Assembly: GCF_034043675.1 (NCBI RefSeq)
Contig: NZ_JAXCLA010000003.1
Location: 682,001-746,000 of the forward strand
Length of the DNA: 64,000 nt
Direction of reading: 5' to 3'
Origin: KK5 sp034043675
GTDB taxonomy: Bacteria > Pseudomonadota > Gammaproteobacteria > Burkholderiales > Burkholderiaceae_C
This document shows positions 7,627-15,653 of this stretch, in pieces. The position numbers and the translations under genes are program-made. Position 1 is the stretch's first letter. Each line of letters begins with the position of its first letter. The notes below the pieces were generated by a model. That model saw nothing but the letters and a program-made list of their open reading frames with translations, was not told where the DNA came from and ran no database searches.

Positions 7627-7908
7627 ATGAAGGCCATCTGGAACGGCATCACCATCGCCGAGAGCGACGACACGGTCGTCGTCGAGGGCAACCACTATTT
7701 CCCGCCCGAGTCGCTGAAGCGCGAGTACACGACGTTCAGCAACCACCGCACGAGCTGCCCCTGGAAGGGCCAGGCGCAGTATCTGAGCCTGCTGGTCAAC
7801 GGGGAGATGAACCCCGACGCGGTCTGGTACTACGCCGAGCCGAGCGAAGCGGCCAAGGAGATCAAGGGCCGCTACGCGTTCTGGAAGGGCGTGAAGGTGG
7901 TCGAGTAA
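7627..7908 (+). CDS. DUF427 domain protein
   Basis: A 93-residue single-domain protein of the DUF427 family, small beta-rich proteins of unknown biochemical role found in bacteria and fungi. Family features are MKAIWNGITIAESDDTVVVEGNHYFPPES, the CPWKGQAQYLSL segment and the closing VWYYAEPSEAAKEIKGRYAFWKGVKV. AAGGAG at 7611-7616 lies 10 bp before the ATG and TATGCT at 7594-7599 is a possible -10 element, both supporting this start over longer in-frame extensions. It is divergent from the 81-aa gene and has a separate promoter. Confidence 0.88.
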   Translation: MKAIWNGITIAESDDTVVVEGNHYFPPESLKREYTTFSNHRTSCPWKGQAQYLSLLVNGEMNPDAVWYYAEPSEAAKEIKGRYAFWKGVKVVE

Positions 7909-7924
7909 GCCACCAGCCGGTGAG

Positions 7925-9055
7925 TTATCGGGGCCACAGCACCCACAGCCTTAGCGGCTGCTTGGTTTTGGAGGCCTGGGCCTCCGCCAGCTCGCCCCAG
8001 CCCCAGAAGTAGTCGACGCGCACCGCGCCGACGATGGCGCTGCCGGTGTCCTGTGCCATGGCCAGTCGCCGCAGCGGCGCGTTGCCGGGCGGCGGCTCGC
8101 GGCTATCGAGCCAGACCGGCGTGCCGTAGGGCACCGATTCCTTGTCCACGGCCACCGAGCGGCCCGGCGTCAGCGGCACGCCCTGGCCGCCACGCGGGCC
8201 GACGCTGGGGTCCGGCAGTGCCTCCTCGCTGAAGAACACGTAGCGCGGGTTGCGCCACAGCAGCTCGTTGAGCCGCTGCGGATTGCGTTGCGCCCACTCG
8301 CGCACGTAGGCGCGCGGCGCCGCACCACCTTCGCCGCGCCACTCGCCCATCTCGGCCAGCGCGATGCCCAGCGGCTTCAGCAGCTGCTCGTTGTGGCCGC
8401 CGAAGGCCACGCGGCGCCATTCGCCGTCGGCCAGCCGGATGCGGCCGGAGCCCTGGATCTGCAGCACCTGCAGGTCGATCGGGTCCTCGATCCAGGCCAG
8501 CGGGCGCAGCTTGCTGCGCAAGGGCTCGCTCTCGATCTGCTGGCGCGTCGCCAGGCGCTGCTTGGGATCTTGCGGCGCGGCGAGCAGCGGCACGCGGAAG
8601 CTCGCGTCCGGCTTGCGGCGGGCTTCCAGCGCGGGTTCGAAATAGCCGGTCATCAGGCCCTGCGTCTCGCCGTCGGGAGCCTGCACCTGCCAGGGCTGCA
8701 GGTGCTGCATCAGCCAGATCGCGGCCTCGGCGTCGTCGGCCGGCGGGGTCAGCAAGGCGCGGGCGCACAGCTCGGCCCAGCCGGGCGCCGGGCGGGCGCA
8801 GCCGCGCAGCAGGGCCGGCCACAGCTCGGATGCATGGTCCTCCCCCCAGCCGGGCAGTTCGTTCCAGTCGGCGGCGACCCAGCGGGCGTGGCCGCGCTGC
8901 ATCACGGCGCGTGGGCGATCCGGTGCGGCCGGCGTCGTGGTGGCGGGCGCTTGCGTCGAGGGAGCGGCCGGCTTGGGTCGATCCGGCGGCACCGTCACCG
9001 AGGTGCAGGCCGCCAGCAGCAGCGCTGCGCCTAGAATCGCCGCCGCTCCCTTCAC
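7925..9055 (-). CDS. mltA: Membrane-bound lytic murein transglycosylase A
   Basis: A lipoprotein that cleaves the MurNAc-GlcNAc bond of peptidoglycan, leaving 1,6-anhydroMurNAc. The MltA domain is seen in GLMTGYFEPALEARR, DPIDLQVLQIQGSGRI and AFGGHNEQ; the 3D domain follows with LTPGRSVAVDKESVPYGTPVWLDS and AQDTGSAIVGAVRVDYFWGWGE, where the DTGSAI Asp residues are catalytic. I choose a GTG start at 9055: it gives VKGAAAILGAALLLAAC, a textbook lipoprotein signal with the lipid-modified Cys at residue 17 and 376 residues in total. Upstream starts (ATG 9124, GTG 9190) add a non-signal-like Ser-rich leader and overlap the divergent small ORF. Confidence 0.9.
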   Translation of the reverse strand: MKGAAAILGAALLLAACTSVTVPPDRPKPAAPSTQAPATTTPAAPDRPRAVMQRGHARWVAADWNELPGWGEDHASELWPALLRGCARPAPGWAELCARALLTPPADDAEAAIWLMQHLQPWQVQAPDGETQGLMTGYFEPALEARRKPDASFRVPLLAAPQDPKQRLATRQQIESEPLRSKLRPLAWIEDPIDLQVLQIQGSGRIRLADGEWRRVAFGGHNEQLLKPLGIALAEMGEWRGEGGAAPRAYVREWAQRNPQRLNELLWRNPRYVFFSEEALPDPSVGPRGGQGVPLTPGRSVAVDKESVPYGTPVWLDSREPPPGNAPLRRLAMAQDTGSAIVGAVRVDYFWGWGELAEAQASKTKQPLRLWVLWPR

Positions 9056-9071
9056 CGAGAACGACGAACCG

Positions 9072-9203
9072 ATGGATGTGATCCTGCTCGAAGCCCTGGT
9101 CGCACTGCTGCTGCTGGTGTTCATCGTCTGGTGGACGATGTTCTCCGGGCGCAAGGGCGGCGAGCGGCGCAAGGATCGGGACGAGGACACCGATCAGTCC
9201 TGA
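9072..9203 (+). CDS. Small single-pass membrane protein (43 aa)
   Basis: A 43-residue ORF with one hydrophobic helix (LLEALVALLLLVFIVWWTMF, residues 4-23) followed by a highly charged tail (SGRKGGERRKDRDEDTDQS). The topology is likely N-out/C-in by the positive-inside rule. Its start lies only 16 bp from the inferred mltA start on the other strand, and its last 10 bp overlap the 3' end of the convergent SpecificRecomb gene. No clear Shine-Dalgarno is present. It could be a real small membrane protein or a chance ORF; the clean TM-plus-charged-tail design favours real. Confidence 0.5.
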   Translation: MDVILLEALVALLLLVFIVWWTMFSGRKGGERRKDRDEDTDQS

Positions 9204-11215
9204 ACCTTGCCGGCGACCTGCCGCGGCGGCACGAAGAAGCTCAGCGGCCGCGCCCTGAAGCGCCGCCAGATCGCCGCGCGCACGCGGTGGCGGTCCGCCA
9301 GCTGGATGCCGCTGGAGCGCAGCGCCACCTTGAACGCGAGGTAGAAGCTGACGCTGATGTTCAGCGGGCCGGTCAGCACCGTGGCCAGCACGCACCACCA
9401 GAACTCCGGCCGCTGCAGCACCGACGCGCCGAGGGCGCCGGCCGCGGCGGAGAGCTGGCCGGAGGACAAGGTGACGTGCCTTACCTCCAGCGGCACGCCG
9501 ATGAAGCCCAGTAGCGCCGGCACCAGGCCCAGCATCAGGCCGAGGCTGACGTTCGCCGCCAGGCTCGAGATGTTGTTGCGCCACCAAGCGGCCCAGCGCT
9601 GCGCGCGGGCGGGGCCGAGCCGGGCGATCGCCCTGGGGTTCCAGGCGATCGCGGCGTCGAGCCGGTAGAACACGAACCAGTTCTCGACCCAGCCGGCGAT
9701 CACGCTGCTGGTGAACAGCAGCACGCCGGTGAAGGCAGCGAACAACAGCGAGGGGCCGAGGAAGCTCAGCGAATGCAGCACGTATTCGGCGTCCTTGGTG
9801 CCGACCAGTGGCATGCCGAACAGCTGCCGGCAGGCGAGCTGTACGCACAGCACCAGCGGCACGACGACGATGAGGTTACCCACCAGCCCGGCGAACTGCG
9901 AGCGCAGCAGGTGCACGACCTCGTCGACGAAGCCTTCCAGGCCCTCTTGCTGGCCGATGTCGCGCAGCTTGTGCGCCATCGCCGGCGCGGTCATCGCCGG
10001 CTGCTTGGTCGCCACGGTCCAGTGCAGCAGGTGGATGAGCAGGAAGCTCGTCGCGTAGTTGACGCCGGCCCAGGCGCCGCTCCAGAACGCCGACATGCCC
10101 AGCGCCAGGATCGCGAACTTGGCGAAGGTGGTGATGGACATCATCAGCCCGCCGCCTGCCGCGCGCGCGAGCATGTCGCGGTACTCGGCGCGGTTGCGGG
10201 TGATGTAGTGCTCGCCGCTCTCGGCGCTGCGCTCGGCCATCTTGCGGGCCAGCAGCGAGTAGTGGCGCGCGAACAGCTGGCGCACGCTGCGCCGCGCATG
10301 GGCCGCGCGCGCCAGGCTCACGGACAGCCGCTGCAGCTCGCGCCGGGGCTCGTCGGAGATCAGGGCGTTCAGCAAGGCCTCGATCCGCTGCGTGCGGGCG
10401 CGCAGTTGCTCGACCTCGAACATGATGTCCACCGAGACGCCATAGGCCTCCAGGTGCTCGGGCACGCTCAGCGCCGCCTCGCGGCAGCTGTGCAGCAGCG
10501 CGCGCAGGAATTGCGAGGCGCGCAGCATCGCGGCGCGGTCGCCCGCCCGCAGTGCCTGCACCAGCTCGTCGTTGGCGCGCGAGAGCTGCTCGAAGGGCTG
10601 GTTGGTCAGCAGCTCCGGGCCCATGCGCTGGCGCAGCGGGCCCGACAGGCCGGCCGCCTGCACGGCGCTGACCAGCACGGTCATCGCGCGGGCCATCGTG
10701 CCGCGCCAGGGGATGTCGCTGGCACGGCCCAGCAGGGCGGCCAGCCGCTCCAGCAGCGGCTCGTCGATCGCCTGCAGCCACAGCAGGTCGTCCTCCTCGT
10801 CGAACCACTGGCCGAACAGCTCGGCCATGTCGTCGGTGTCGACGGTGCCGGGCAGCACCTTGAGCCGCAGGCGCAGCAGGAACTCGCTCCACAGCGCCAT
10901 CCGCGCGGCGAAGCCGACGTCGGCGAACAGCGCGGTGCCGTCCATGTCGCGCCACAGGCTCACCCAGGTGGCGGCGAAGGTATCGGCGTGCTCGGGGTGG
11001 CGCTCCAGCACGTTCAGCAGGTGCTTCAGGCGCAGGATCGGCCGCGGCGTGCGGGGCGCGTCCTCGGCGCCTGCGGCCGCCCCGGCGGGGGCATGGCGCA
11101 GCCACTGCAGCAGGCGTGCGAACCAGAGATTGCGGGCGGGTAGCTCGGCCTTCGGGTCGGCTGCGTTCAGGAGGGCGGTGAGGTCCCAGGTCTGGGCGCG
11201 AGGGGCTTTCGCCAT
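9194..11215 (-). CDS. SpecificRecomb-family (COG4389) large membrane protein
   Basis: A 673-residue protein annotated in databases as 'site-specific recombinase' (named after gonococcal Gcr), although it has no tyrosine or serine recombinase motif. The N-terminal about 360 residues are soluble and helical (LLQWLRH..., NVLERHPEHADTFAATWVSLWRDMDG). The C-terminal half carries several membrane helices (SITTFAKFAILALGMSAFWSG, LIVVVPLVLCVQLA, PSLLFAAFTGVLLFTSSVIAGW, VSLGLMLGLVPALLGFIG). This is more like an integral membrane protein than a DNA enzyme. The ATG at 11215 overlaps the apaG stop by one base (TGATG), so translation is coupled to apaG. Confidence 0.85.
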   Translation of the reverse strand: MAKAPRAQTWDLTALLNAADPKAELPARNLWFARLLQWLRHAPAGAAAGAEDAPRTPRPILRLKHLLNVLERHPEHADTFAATWVSLWRDMDGTALFADVGFAARMALWSEFLLRLRLKVLPGTVDTDDMAELFGQWFDEEDDLLWLQAIDEPLLERLAALLGRASDIPWRGTMARAMTVLVSAVQAAGLSGPLRQRMGPELLTNQPFEQLSRANDELVQALRAGDRAAMLRASQFLRALLHSCREAALSVPEHLEAYGVSVDIMFEVEQLRARTQRIEALLNALISDEPRRELQRLSVSLARAAHARRSVRQLFARHYSLLARKMAERSAESGEHYITRNRAEYRDMLARAAGGGLMMSITTFAKFAILALGMSAFWSGAWAGVNYATSFLLIHLLHWTVATKQPAMTAPAMAHKLRDIGQQEGLEGFVDEVVHLLRSQFAGLVGNLIVVVPLVLCVQLACRQLFGMPLVGTKDAEYVLHSLSFLGPSLLFAAFTGVLLFTSSVIAGWVENWFVFYRLDAAIAWNPRAIARLGPARAQRWAAWWRNNISSLAANVSLGLMLGLVPALLGFIGVPLEVRHVTLSSGQLSAAAGALGASVLQRPEFWWCVLATVLTGPLNISVSFYLAFKVALRSSGIQLADRHRVRAAIWRRFRARPLSFFVPPRQVAGKVQD

Positions 11216-11589
11216 CAATGCAGGCTGGCGCTGTCGGCCAACAGGAACTCGGGCACCTCGGTGTAGAAGATCTCGGCGTCCTCGGTCACGCAGAGGAAGC
11301 GGCCCTTCATGCTGCCCTGCGGCGTGTCGATCTGCGCCCAGGAGCTGTACTGGAACTTCTGGCCCGGTGCCAGCAGCGGCTGGTGGCCGACCACGGCCAG
11401 GCCGTTCACCTGCTGGATCCCGCTGCGCGCGTCGGTGATCTCCCAGTGGCGGCCGATCAACTGGGCGGTGATGTCACCCGTGTTCTCGATCGTGATGGTG
11501 TAACTGAAGGCGAACTTGCCTTGGGCGGGGTCCGTCTGCTCGGGCAGCACCTGGACGACGACGCTGCATGTGAATTGAGGGCTTGCCAT
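11215..11589 (-). CDS. apaG: Co2+/Mg2+ efflux-associated protein ApaG
   Basis: A 124-residue single-domain protein with a fibronectin-III-like fold. Signature sequences are FAFSYTITIENTGDITAQLIGRHW and the GxGxxG-like VGHQPLLAPGQKFQYSS, then GSMKGRFLCV near the end. In enterobacteria apaG sits beside apaH and ksgA and is linked to cobalt resistance; the molecular role is unresolved. Here it is instead the first gene of a two-gene unit with the SpecificRecomb-family protein, overlapping it by one base. The divergent binding protein starts 68 bp away, so the gap holds both promoters. Confidence 0.92.
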   Translation of the reverse strand: MASPQFTCSVVVQVLPEQTDPAQGKFAFSYTITIENTGDITAQLIGRHWEITDARSGIQQVNGLAVVGHQPLLAPGQKFQYSSWAQIDTPQGSMKGRFLCVTEDAEIFYTEVPEFLLADSASLH

Positions 11590-11656
11590 GGGGACCCATT
11601 CTAGAAGCCGGGGCGGCTATGCTGTCAGTATGACGAGAGCGCAGGGAGCGATCGCA

Positions 11657-12427
11657 ATGGGGACAAGGTGGGCCGGCATGCTGGCCGCGGCCTTGCTGTT
11701 GCCACTGCTTTCCGCATTCGCTGCCGATACCGCGCCGCCGATCGTGCTGCGCACGGTGCAGCAGAGCGGGGCGATCGGCAAGTACGGTGCGCCCGGCGAA
11801 GCGCAGATGCCGGGCCTGTGCCGCGAGATCCTGACGGCCATCGAGCGCATCGACCCGCGTCTGCACTTCACCGGCCTCGCCACCCACGCGCCGCTGCGCC
11901 GCATCGAGCGGATGCTGGCGCAGGACGAGATCGACGTGTTCCTGTGCCTGCTCAAGTCGCCCGAGCGCGAGAAGCAGTGGCGCTACCTGCCGGTGCCGCT
12001 GTACCGCATCCGTCACGTGCTGGTGCAGCGCATCGACGACCCGGCGGAGTACCGCAGCCTCGTCGAGCTGGCCGAGCCCTCGCGGCGCAAGCCGGTGCTG
12101 GTCGGCCAGGGCACGCTGCTGCGCGACACGCTGACCCGCGCCGGTGTCGCCAGCAGCGAGCCGCCCAGCGAGCGCGAGGCGCTGAAGATGCTGGCGGCCG
12201 GGCGCAGCGATGCGGTCTACGGCCAGGATGTGAACCTGCTGCGCATGGTGCGCGAGTCCGGCCTCGCCGATCGCCTGCGTGTGGCGCCGACCTCCTTCTA
12301 CGAGGAGTACCAGTACGCCGTCGTCTCGCAGAAGCTCTCGCCCGAGCTGCAACTGCGGTTGACGCAGGACCTGCAGCAGCTCGAGCGCGAGGGCACGCTG
12401 AGGGCGCTGGCTGACAAGTACAAGTAA
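11657..12427 (+). CDS. Periplasmic substrate-binding protein, SBP type 3
   Basis: A 256-residue exported protein with signal peptide MGTRWAGMLAAALLLPLLSA and cleavage near FAADT. The mature chain has two-lobe binding-protein character: VLRTVQQSGAIGKYGAP, GLCREILTAIERIDPRL, a lobe-2 segment KPVLVGQGTLLRDTLTRAGV and a final amphipathic helix ending LRALADKYK. AGGGAG at 11643-11648 with 8-bp spacing selects ATG 11657 over in-frame ATGs at 11588 and 11630, which would put charged residues ahead of the signal. There is no permease nearby, so a sensory or orphan role is possible. It lies 5 bp upstream of tag. Confidence 0.78.
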   Translation: MGTRWAGMLAAALLLPLLSAFAADTAPPIVLRTVQQSGAIGKYGAPGEAQMPGLCREILTAIERIDPRLHFTGLATHAPLRRIERMLAQDEIDVFLCLLKSPEREKQWRYLPVPLYRIRHVLVQRIDDPAEYRSLVELAEPSRRKPVLVGQGTLLRDTLTRAGVASSEPPSEREALKMLAAGRSDAVYGQDVNLLRMVRESGLADRLRVAPTSFYEEYQYAVVSQKLSPELQLRLTQDLQQLEREGTLRALADKYK

Positions 12428-12432
12428 GAAGC

Positions 12433-13074
12433 ATGAGTGAACAACAACACACCCACTACATCCCCGAGGACGGTCGCCCGCGCTGCCGCTGGTGCGCCGC
12501 CGCGGCCGGCGATGCCGGCTACCTGCGCTACCACGACACCGAATGGGGCTTCCCGGTCGACAGCGACTTCCGCCTGTTCGAGAAGCTGTGCCTGGAAGGC
12601 TTCCAGTCCGGCTTGTCGTGGCGCACGATCCTCAACAAGCGCGAGTCGTTTCGCAATGCATTCGCCGGCTTCGACTTCAACAAGGTCGCCCGCTTCGGCG
12701 AGAAAGAGGTCGAGCGCCTGCTGCAGGACGCCGGCATCGTCCGCCACCGCGGCAAGATCGAGGCAGCGATCAACAACGCGCAGCGCTGCGTCGAACTCGT
12801 CGCCGAGCAGGGCTCGCTCGCGCACTACATCTGGAGCTTCGAGCCCGTGGCGCTGGATGCTCCCGAGCACGCAACCGAGACCGAGGCCTCGCGCAAGCTC
12901 TCCAAGGACCTGAAGAAGCGCGGCTGGAAGTTCGTCGGCCCGACGACGATGTACGCTTTCATGCAATCGATGGGCATGCTCAACGACCATGCCATCGGCT
13001 GCGTCACGCGCGACGAGGTCGCGGCGAGGCTTAAGAAGTTCAAGCGGCCTTCGAAACTAAAATCGGCTCCATGA
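12433..13074 (+). CDS. tag: DNA-3-methyladenine glycosylase I
   Basis: A 213-residue base-excision repair enzyme that removes 3-methyladenine from alkylated DNA. Tag-family hallmarks: PRCRWC with the zinc-binding Cys and YHDTEWGFPV (His ligand and base-binding Glu/Trp), LCLEGFQSGLSWRTILNKRESF (helix-hairpin-helix region), VGPTTMYAFMQSMGMLNDHAIGC with the distal His/Cys zinc ligands. The length is slightly greater than E. coli Tag (187) through a basic C-terminal tail (KKFKRPSKLKSAP). Its stop overlaps the rpe start by 4 bp (ATGA), and rpe overlaps the phosphatase gene the same way, so the three form an operon. Confidence 0.95.
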   Translation: MSEQQHTHYIPEDGRPRCRWCAAAAGDAGYLRYHDTEWGFPVDSDFRLFEKLCLEGFQSGLSWRTILNKRESFRNAFAGFDFNKVARFGEKEVERLLQDAGIVRHRGKIEAAINNAQRCVELVAEQGSLAHYIWSFEPVALDAPEHATETEASRKLSKDLKKRGWKFVGPTTMYAFMQSMGMLNDHAIGCVTRDEVAARLKKFKRPSKLKSAP

Positions 13075-13757
13075 GCACCACCACCCACCGCATCGCCCCC
13101 AGCATCCTCTCCGCCGATTTCGCCCGCCTGGGCGAAGAAGTGCGCAACGTGCTGGCTGCCGGCGCCGACTGGATTCACTTCGACGTGATGGACAACCATT
13201 ACGTGCCGAACCTGACCTTCGGGCCGATGATCTGCGAGGCGCTGCGCAAGCACGCGGTGAAGCCGGACGGCGCGCCCGCACCGATCGATGTGCACCTGAT
13301 GGTGGAGCCGGTCGATGCGCTGGCCGTGGCCTTCGCCAAGGCCGGCGCCGACCTGGTCAGCTTCCATCCCGAGGGCACGAAGCACGTGGACCGTACCCTG
13401 CAGCTGATCAAGGCCGAAGGCAAGCAAGCCGGGCTGGTGTTCAACCCCGCCACGCCGCTGGACGTGCTGGAGTGGGTGATCGACAAGGTCGACCTGGTGC
13501 TGATCATGAGCGTCAACCCGGGCTTCGGCGGACAGAGCTTTATCCCCGCGGCGCTGAAGAAGCTGGAGGCCGCGCGCAAGATCATTGATGCCAGCGGCCG
13601 CGACATTCGCCTCGAGATCGACGGCGGCGTGAAGGTGGACAACATCCGCCAGATCGCCGATGCAGGTGCCGACACCTTCGTCGCCGGCTCGGCGATCTTC
13701 GGCAAGCCCGACTACAAGGCGGTGATCGACGCGATGCGCGCCGAACTCGCCAAATGA
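13071..13757 (+). CDS. rpe: Ribulose-phosphate 3-epimerase
   Basis: A 228-residue TIM-barrel enzyme interconverting ribulose-5-phosphate and xylulose-5-phosphate in the pentose phosphate and, where present, Calvin cycles. Conserved blocks are APSILSADFARLGEEV, HFDVMDNHYVPNLTFGP (metal-binding His/Asp), DVHLMVE, SVNPGFGGQSFIP (flexible phosphate loop) and EIDGGVKVDNI with the second catalytic Asp. In Burkholderiales rpe is often close to gph and trpE; here gph is about 17 kb away with the trp operon. It is translationally coupled on both sides by ATGA overlaps. Confidence 0.96.
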   Translation: MSTTTHRIAPSILSADFARLGEEVRNVLAAGADWIHFDVMDNHYVPNLTFGPMICEALRKHAVKPDGAPAPIDVHLMVEPVDALAVAFAKAGADLVSFHPEGTKHVDRTLQLIKAEGKQAGLVFNPATPLDVLEWVIDKVDLVLIMSVNPGFGGQSFIPAALKKLEAARKIIDASGRDIRLEIDGGVKVDNIRQIADAGADTFVAGSAIFGKPDYKAVIDAMRAELAK

Positions 13758-14209
13758 GCCCGGCGGTCCTTTTCGTTTGCCTTGGGAACATTTGCCGCTC
13801 GCCAACCGCGGAGATGGTGCTGCGCGCGCGCATGCCCGAGCTGAAAACCGTGGCCTCGGCCGGCATGAGCGCCGTCGGTGGCCCGATGGATGCGCGTGCG
13901 GCCGCAGCGCTGGAGCGCGCGGGCATCAAGCCGGCGAAGAAGTTCCGTTCGCGCCAGTTCGATACCGCTGATTTCGAGCGTTATGACCTGATCCTGGCGA
14001 TGGACCGGCACAACCTCGCCGAGCTGCTGTCCAAGCGCCCTGAGGGTGCCCGCGCCCGGGTGCAGCGCCTGCTGGACTTCGTGCCCGAGCTGCAGGGCCA
14101 GGATGTGCCGGATCCGTACTACGGCCCGGCGGCAGGTTTCGATCACGCGCTGAAGCTGATCGAGCAGGGCATCGCCGCGATGGGCGATTCGATTCGGCGC
14201 GGCTTGTAA
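13754..14209 (+). CDS. Low-molecular-weight protein-tyrosine-phosphatase
   Basis: A 151-residue phosphatase. The P-loop C(X)5RS is complete in LFVCLGNICRSPTAE (nucleophile Cys9, Arg15), and the general-acid Asp lies in DVPDPYYG. These enzymes dephosphorylate tyrosine kinases of exopolysaccharide systems or low-molecular phosphoesters. No capsule or exopolysaccharide cluster is seen in this window, so a general cytoplasmic role is equally likely. It is the last gene of the tag-rpe-phosphatase operon, with a 4-bp overlap with rpe. Confidence 0.92.
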   Translation: MSPAVLFVCLGNICRSPTAEMVLRARMPELKTVASAGMSAVGGPMDARAAAALERAGIKPAKKFRSRQFDTADFERYDLILAMDRHNLAELLSKRPEGARARVQRLLDFVPELQGQDVPDPYYGPAAGFDHALKLIEQGIAAMGDSIRRGL

Positions 14210-14300
14210 GCAGCCGTCCCTGGCTGACCGGCGCAGCCCTTCGCTTCCGACCTCGGTCCGCGCTTCCGTCCTACACCTGCCGCATGGGCCGGCTCCTAGA

Positions 14301-14330
14301 GTTGCTGCACCTTGAGCAACAACCGAGGAG
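14301..14330 (+). promoter_or_regulatory. Leader hairpin and strong ribosome-binding site before the DUF4398 lipoprotein gene
   Basis: GTTGCT (14301-14306) and AGCAAC (14315-14320) form a 6-bp stem with an 8-nt loop, ending just before GAGGAG (14325-14330), which is placed 6 bp from the ATG at 14337. The hairpin could modulate access to the ribosome-binding site or be incidental. Confidence 0.35.
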
Positions 14331-14336
14331 ATTCCC

Positions 14337-14711
14337 ATGGTGGAGACCTCTCGACACGCCCTGGCCGCTGCGGCGCTGGGTGCTGTCTTGCTGGCCGCAT
14401 GTGCCAGCACCCCTAAGCCCGATGCGGAGCTGGCGATCTCGAACGCCGCCGTCAACAGCGCTTTGAGCGCCGGTGCTGCCGATGCGGCGCCGGATGAATT
14501 GCGCACCGCCCGCGACAAGCTGGACCGTGCGCGCGTGCAGCGCGATTCCGGCCACAACGACATCGCGCTGGCGCTGGCCCGCGAGGCCACCGTCGATGCC
14601 CGCCTCGCCGAGCAGAAGGCGCTGGCCGCGCGCACCCGCAAATCCGCCGAAGACCTGAGCCAGGCCAACCGCGCGCTGGCCGACGAGGTCGCCCGCAAGT
14701 CGAACAACTAA
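14337..14711 (+). CDS. DUF4398-type outer-membrane lipoprotein
   Basis: A 124-residue lipoprotein: signal VETSRHALAAAALGAVLLAAC with the lipid-modified Cys about residue 22. The mature part is helical and charged, with PDAELAISNAAVNSALSAGAADAAPDEL, ARDKLDRARVQRDSGHNDIALALAREATVDARLAEQKA and a final helix, as in DUF4398 proteins (periplasmic coiled coil). GAGGAG lies 6 bp before the ATG. The OmpA-like lipoprotein follows 12 bp downstream and itself begins with a similar DUF4398-like segment, so the two are probably cotranscribed and may work together at the cell envelope. Confidence 0.85.
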   Translation: MVETSRHALAAAALGAVLLAACASTPKPDAELAISNAAVNSALSAGAADAAPDELRTARDKLDRARVQRDSGHNDIALALAREATVDARLAEQKALAARTRKSAEDLSQANRALADEVARKSNN

Positions 14712-14723
14712 AGGATCCCCATC

Positions 14724-15644
14724 ATGAAGAACCTCCCTTCCAAGCTGAGCGTCCTCGCCGGTGCCGCGCTGGCGCTGGCCCTTTCCGCCTGCAGCAGCCT
14801 GCAGGCCGACAACCCCAACCTGATGGACGCGCATGCCGCATACAACGCCGCCGAGGCCAACCCGCTGACGCACGAGTACGCCAGCGGCGAGATGGTGCAG
14901 GCCCGCGCCGCGCTGGATCGCGCGGACCGCGCCTACAACGATCACGACAAGGTGCAGCACGTCGACCATCTGGCCTACGAGGCCAAGCAGCATGTCTCCA
15001 TCGCCACCTCGGTGGCGCAGCGCAAGGCCGACGAGCAGCGTGTGGCCGATGCCAACGCCGAGCGCGACCGCATCCGCCTGGACGCCCGCACCCGCGAGGC
15101 CGATCAGGCCAAGGCGGACGCCGAGCAGGCGCAGTCGCAGGCCATGGTCGCCCAGCAACAGGCCGAAGCCGCCCGGCGCGATGCCGCTGCGGCCCAGGCC
15201 AATGCCGAGGACACGCAGGCCCGCAACCAGGCGCTGGTGGTGCTGCTGCAGGAACTGAACGCCAAGCAGACCGACCGCGGCATGGTCGTCACGATGGGCG
15301 ACGTGCTGTTCGACACCGGCCGCGCCGAGCTGAAGCCCGGCGCGATGCGCAGCATCCAGAAGCTGGCCGAGCTGATGAAGGACGACCCGGCGCGCAACCT
15401 GTCGGTCGAGGGTTTCACCGACAGCACCGGCAGCCAGGCGACCAATGATGCGCTGTCGGCGCGCCGTGCCGAGTCGGTACGCCAGGCGCTGATCAGCCAG
15501 GGCATCTCGGGTGACCGCGTGATGGCCCGCGGCTACGGCCAGGCCTATCCGGTGGCGAGCAACGACAACTCGGCCGGCCGGCAGATGAACCGGCGCGTGG
15601 AGATCGTGTTGTCCGACCAGAACGGTCGCGTCGCGCAACGCTGA
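14724..15644 (+). CDS. OmpA-family lipoprotein with DUF4398-like and coiled-coil region
   Basis: A 306-residue envelope protein. The signal LSVLAGAALALALSAC gives a lipid-modified Cys at residue 23. Residues 30-100 resemble DUF4398 (AAYNAAEANPLTHEYASGEM). About residues 100-175 form an Ala/Gln/Arg-rich coiled coil. The C-terminal OmpA peptidoglycan-binding domain runs from about 190 (GMVVTMGDVLFDTGRAELKPG) through VEGFTDSTGSQATNDALSARRAESVRQAL (Asp and Arg that hold diaminopimelate) to NRRVEIVLS. It would tether the outer membrane to peptidoglycan. This two-gene arrangement is common in proteobacteria but its detailed role is unknown. Confidence 0.92.
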   Translation: MKNLPSKLSVLAGAALALALSACSSLQADNPNLMDAHAAYNAAEANPLTHEYASGEMVQARAALDRADRAYNDHDKVQHVDHLAYEAKQHVSIATSVAQRKADEQRVADANAERDRIRLDARTREADQAKADAEQAQSQAMVAQQQAEAARRDAAAAQANAEDTQARNQALVVLLQELNAKQTDRGMVVTMGDVLFDTGRAELKPGAMRSIQKLAELMKDDPARNLSVEGFTDSTGSQATNDALSARRAESVRQALISQGISGDRVMARGYGQAYPVASNDNSAGRQMNRRVEIVLSDQNGRVAQR

Positions 15645-15653
15645 TCGATCGGA

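Noticed and set aside
9194..11215. 'Site-specific recombinase' as a sign of a mobile element
   Set aside because: The protein has membrane helices and no Tyr/Ser recombinase residues; no att sites, repeats or integrase neighbours are present. The family name is historical.
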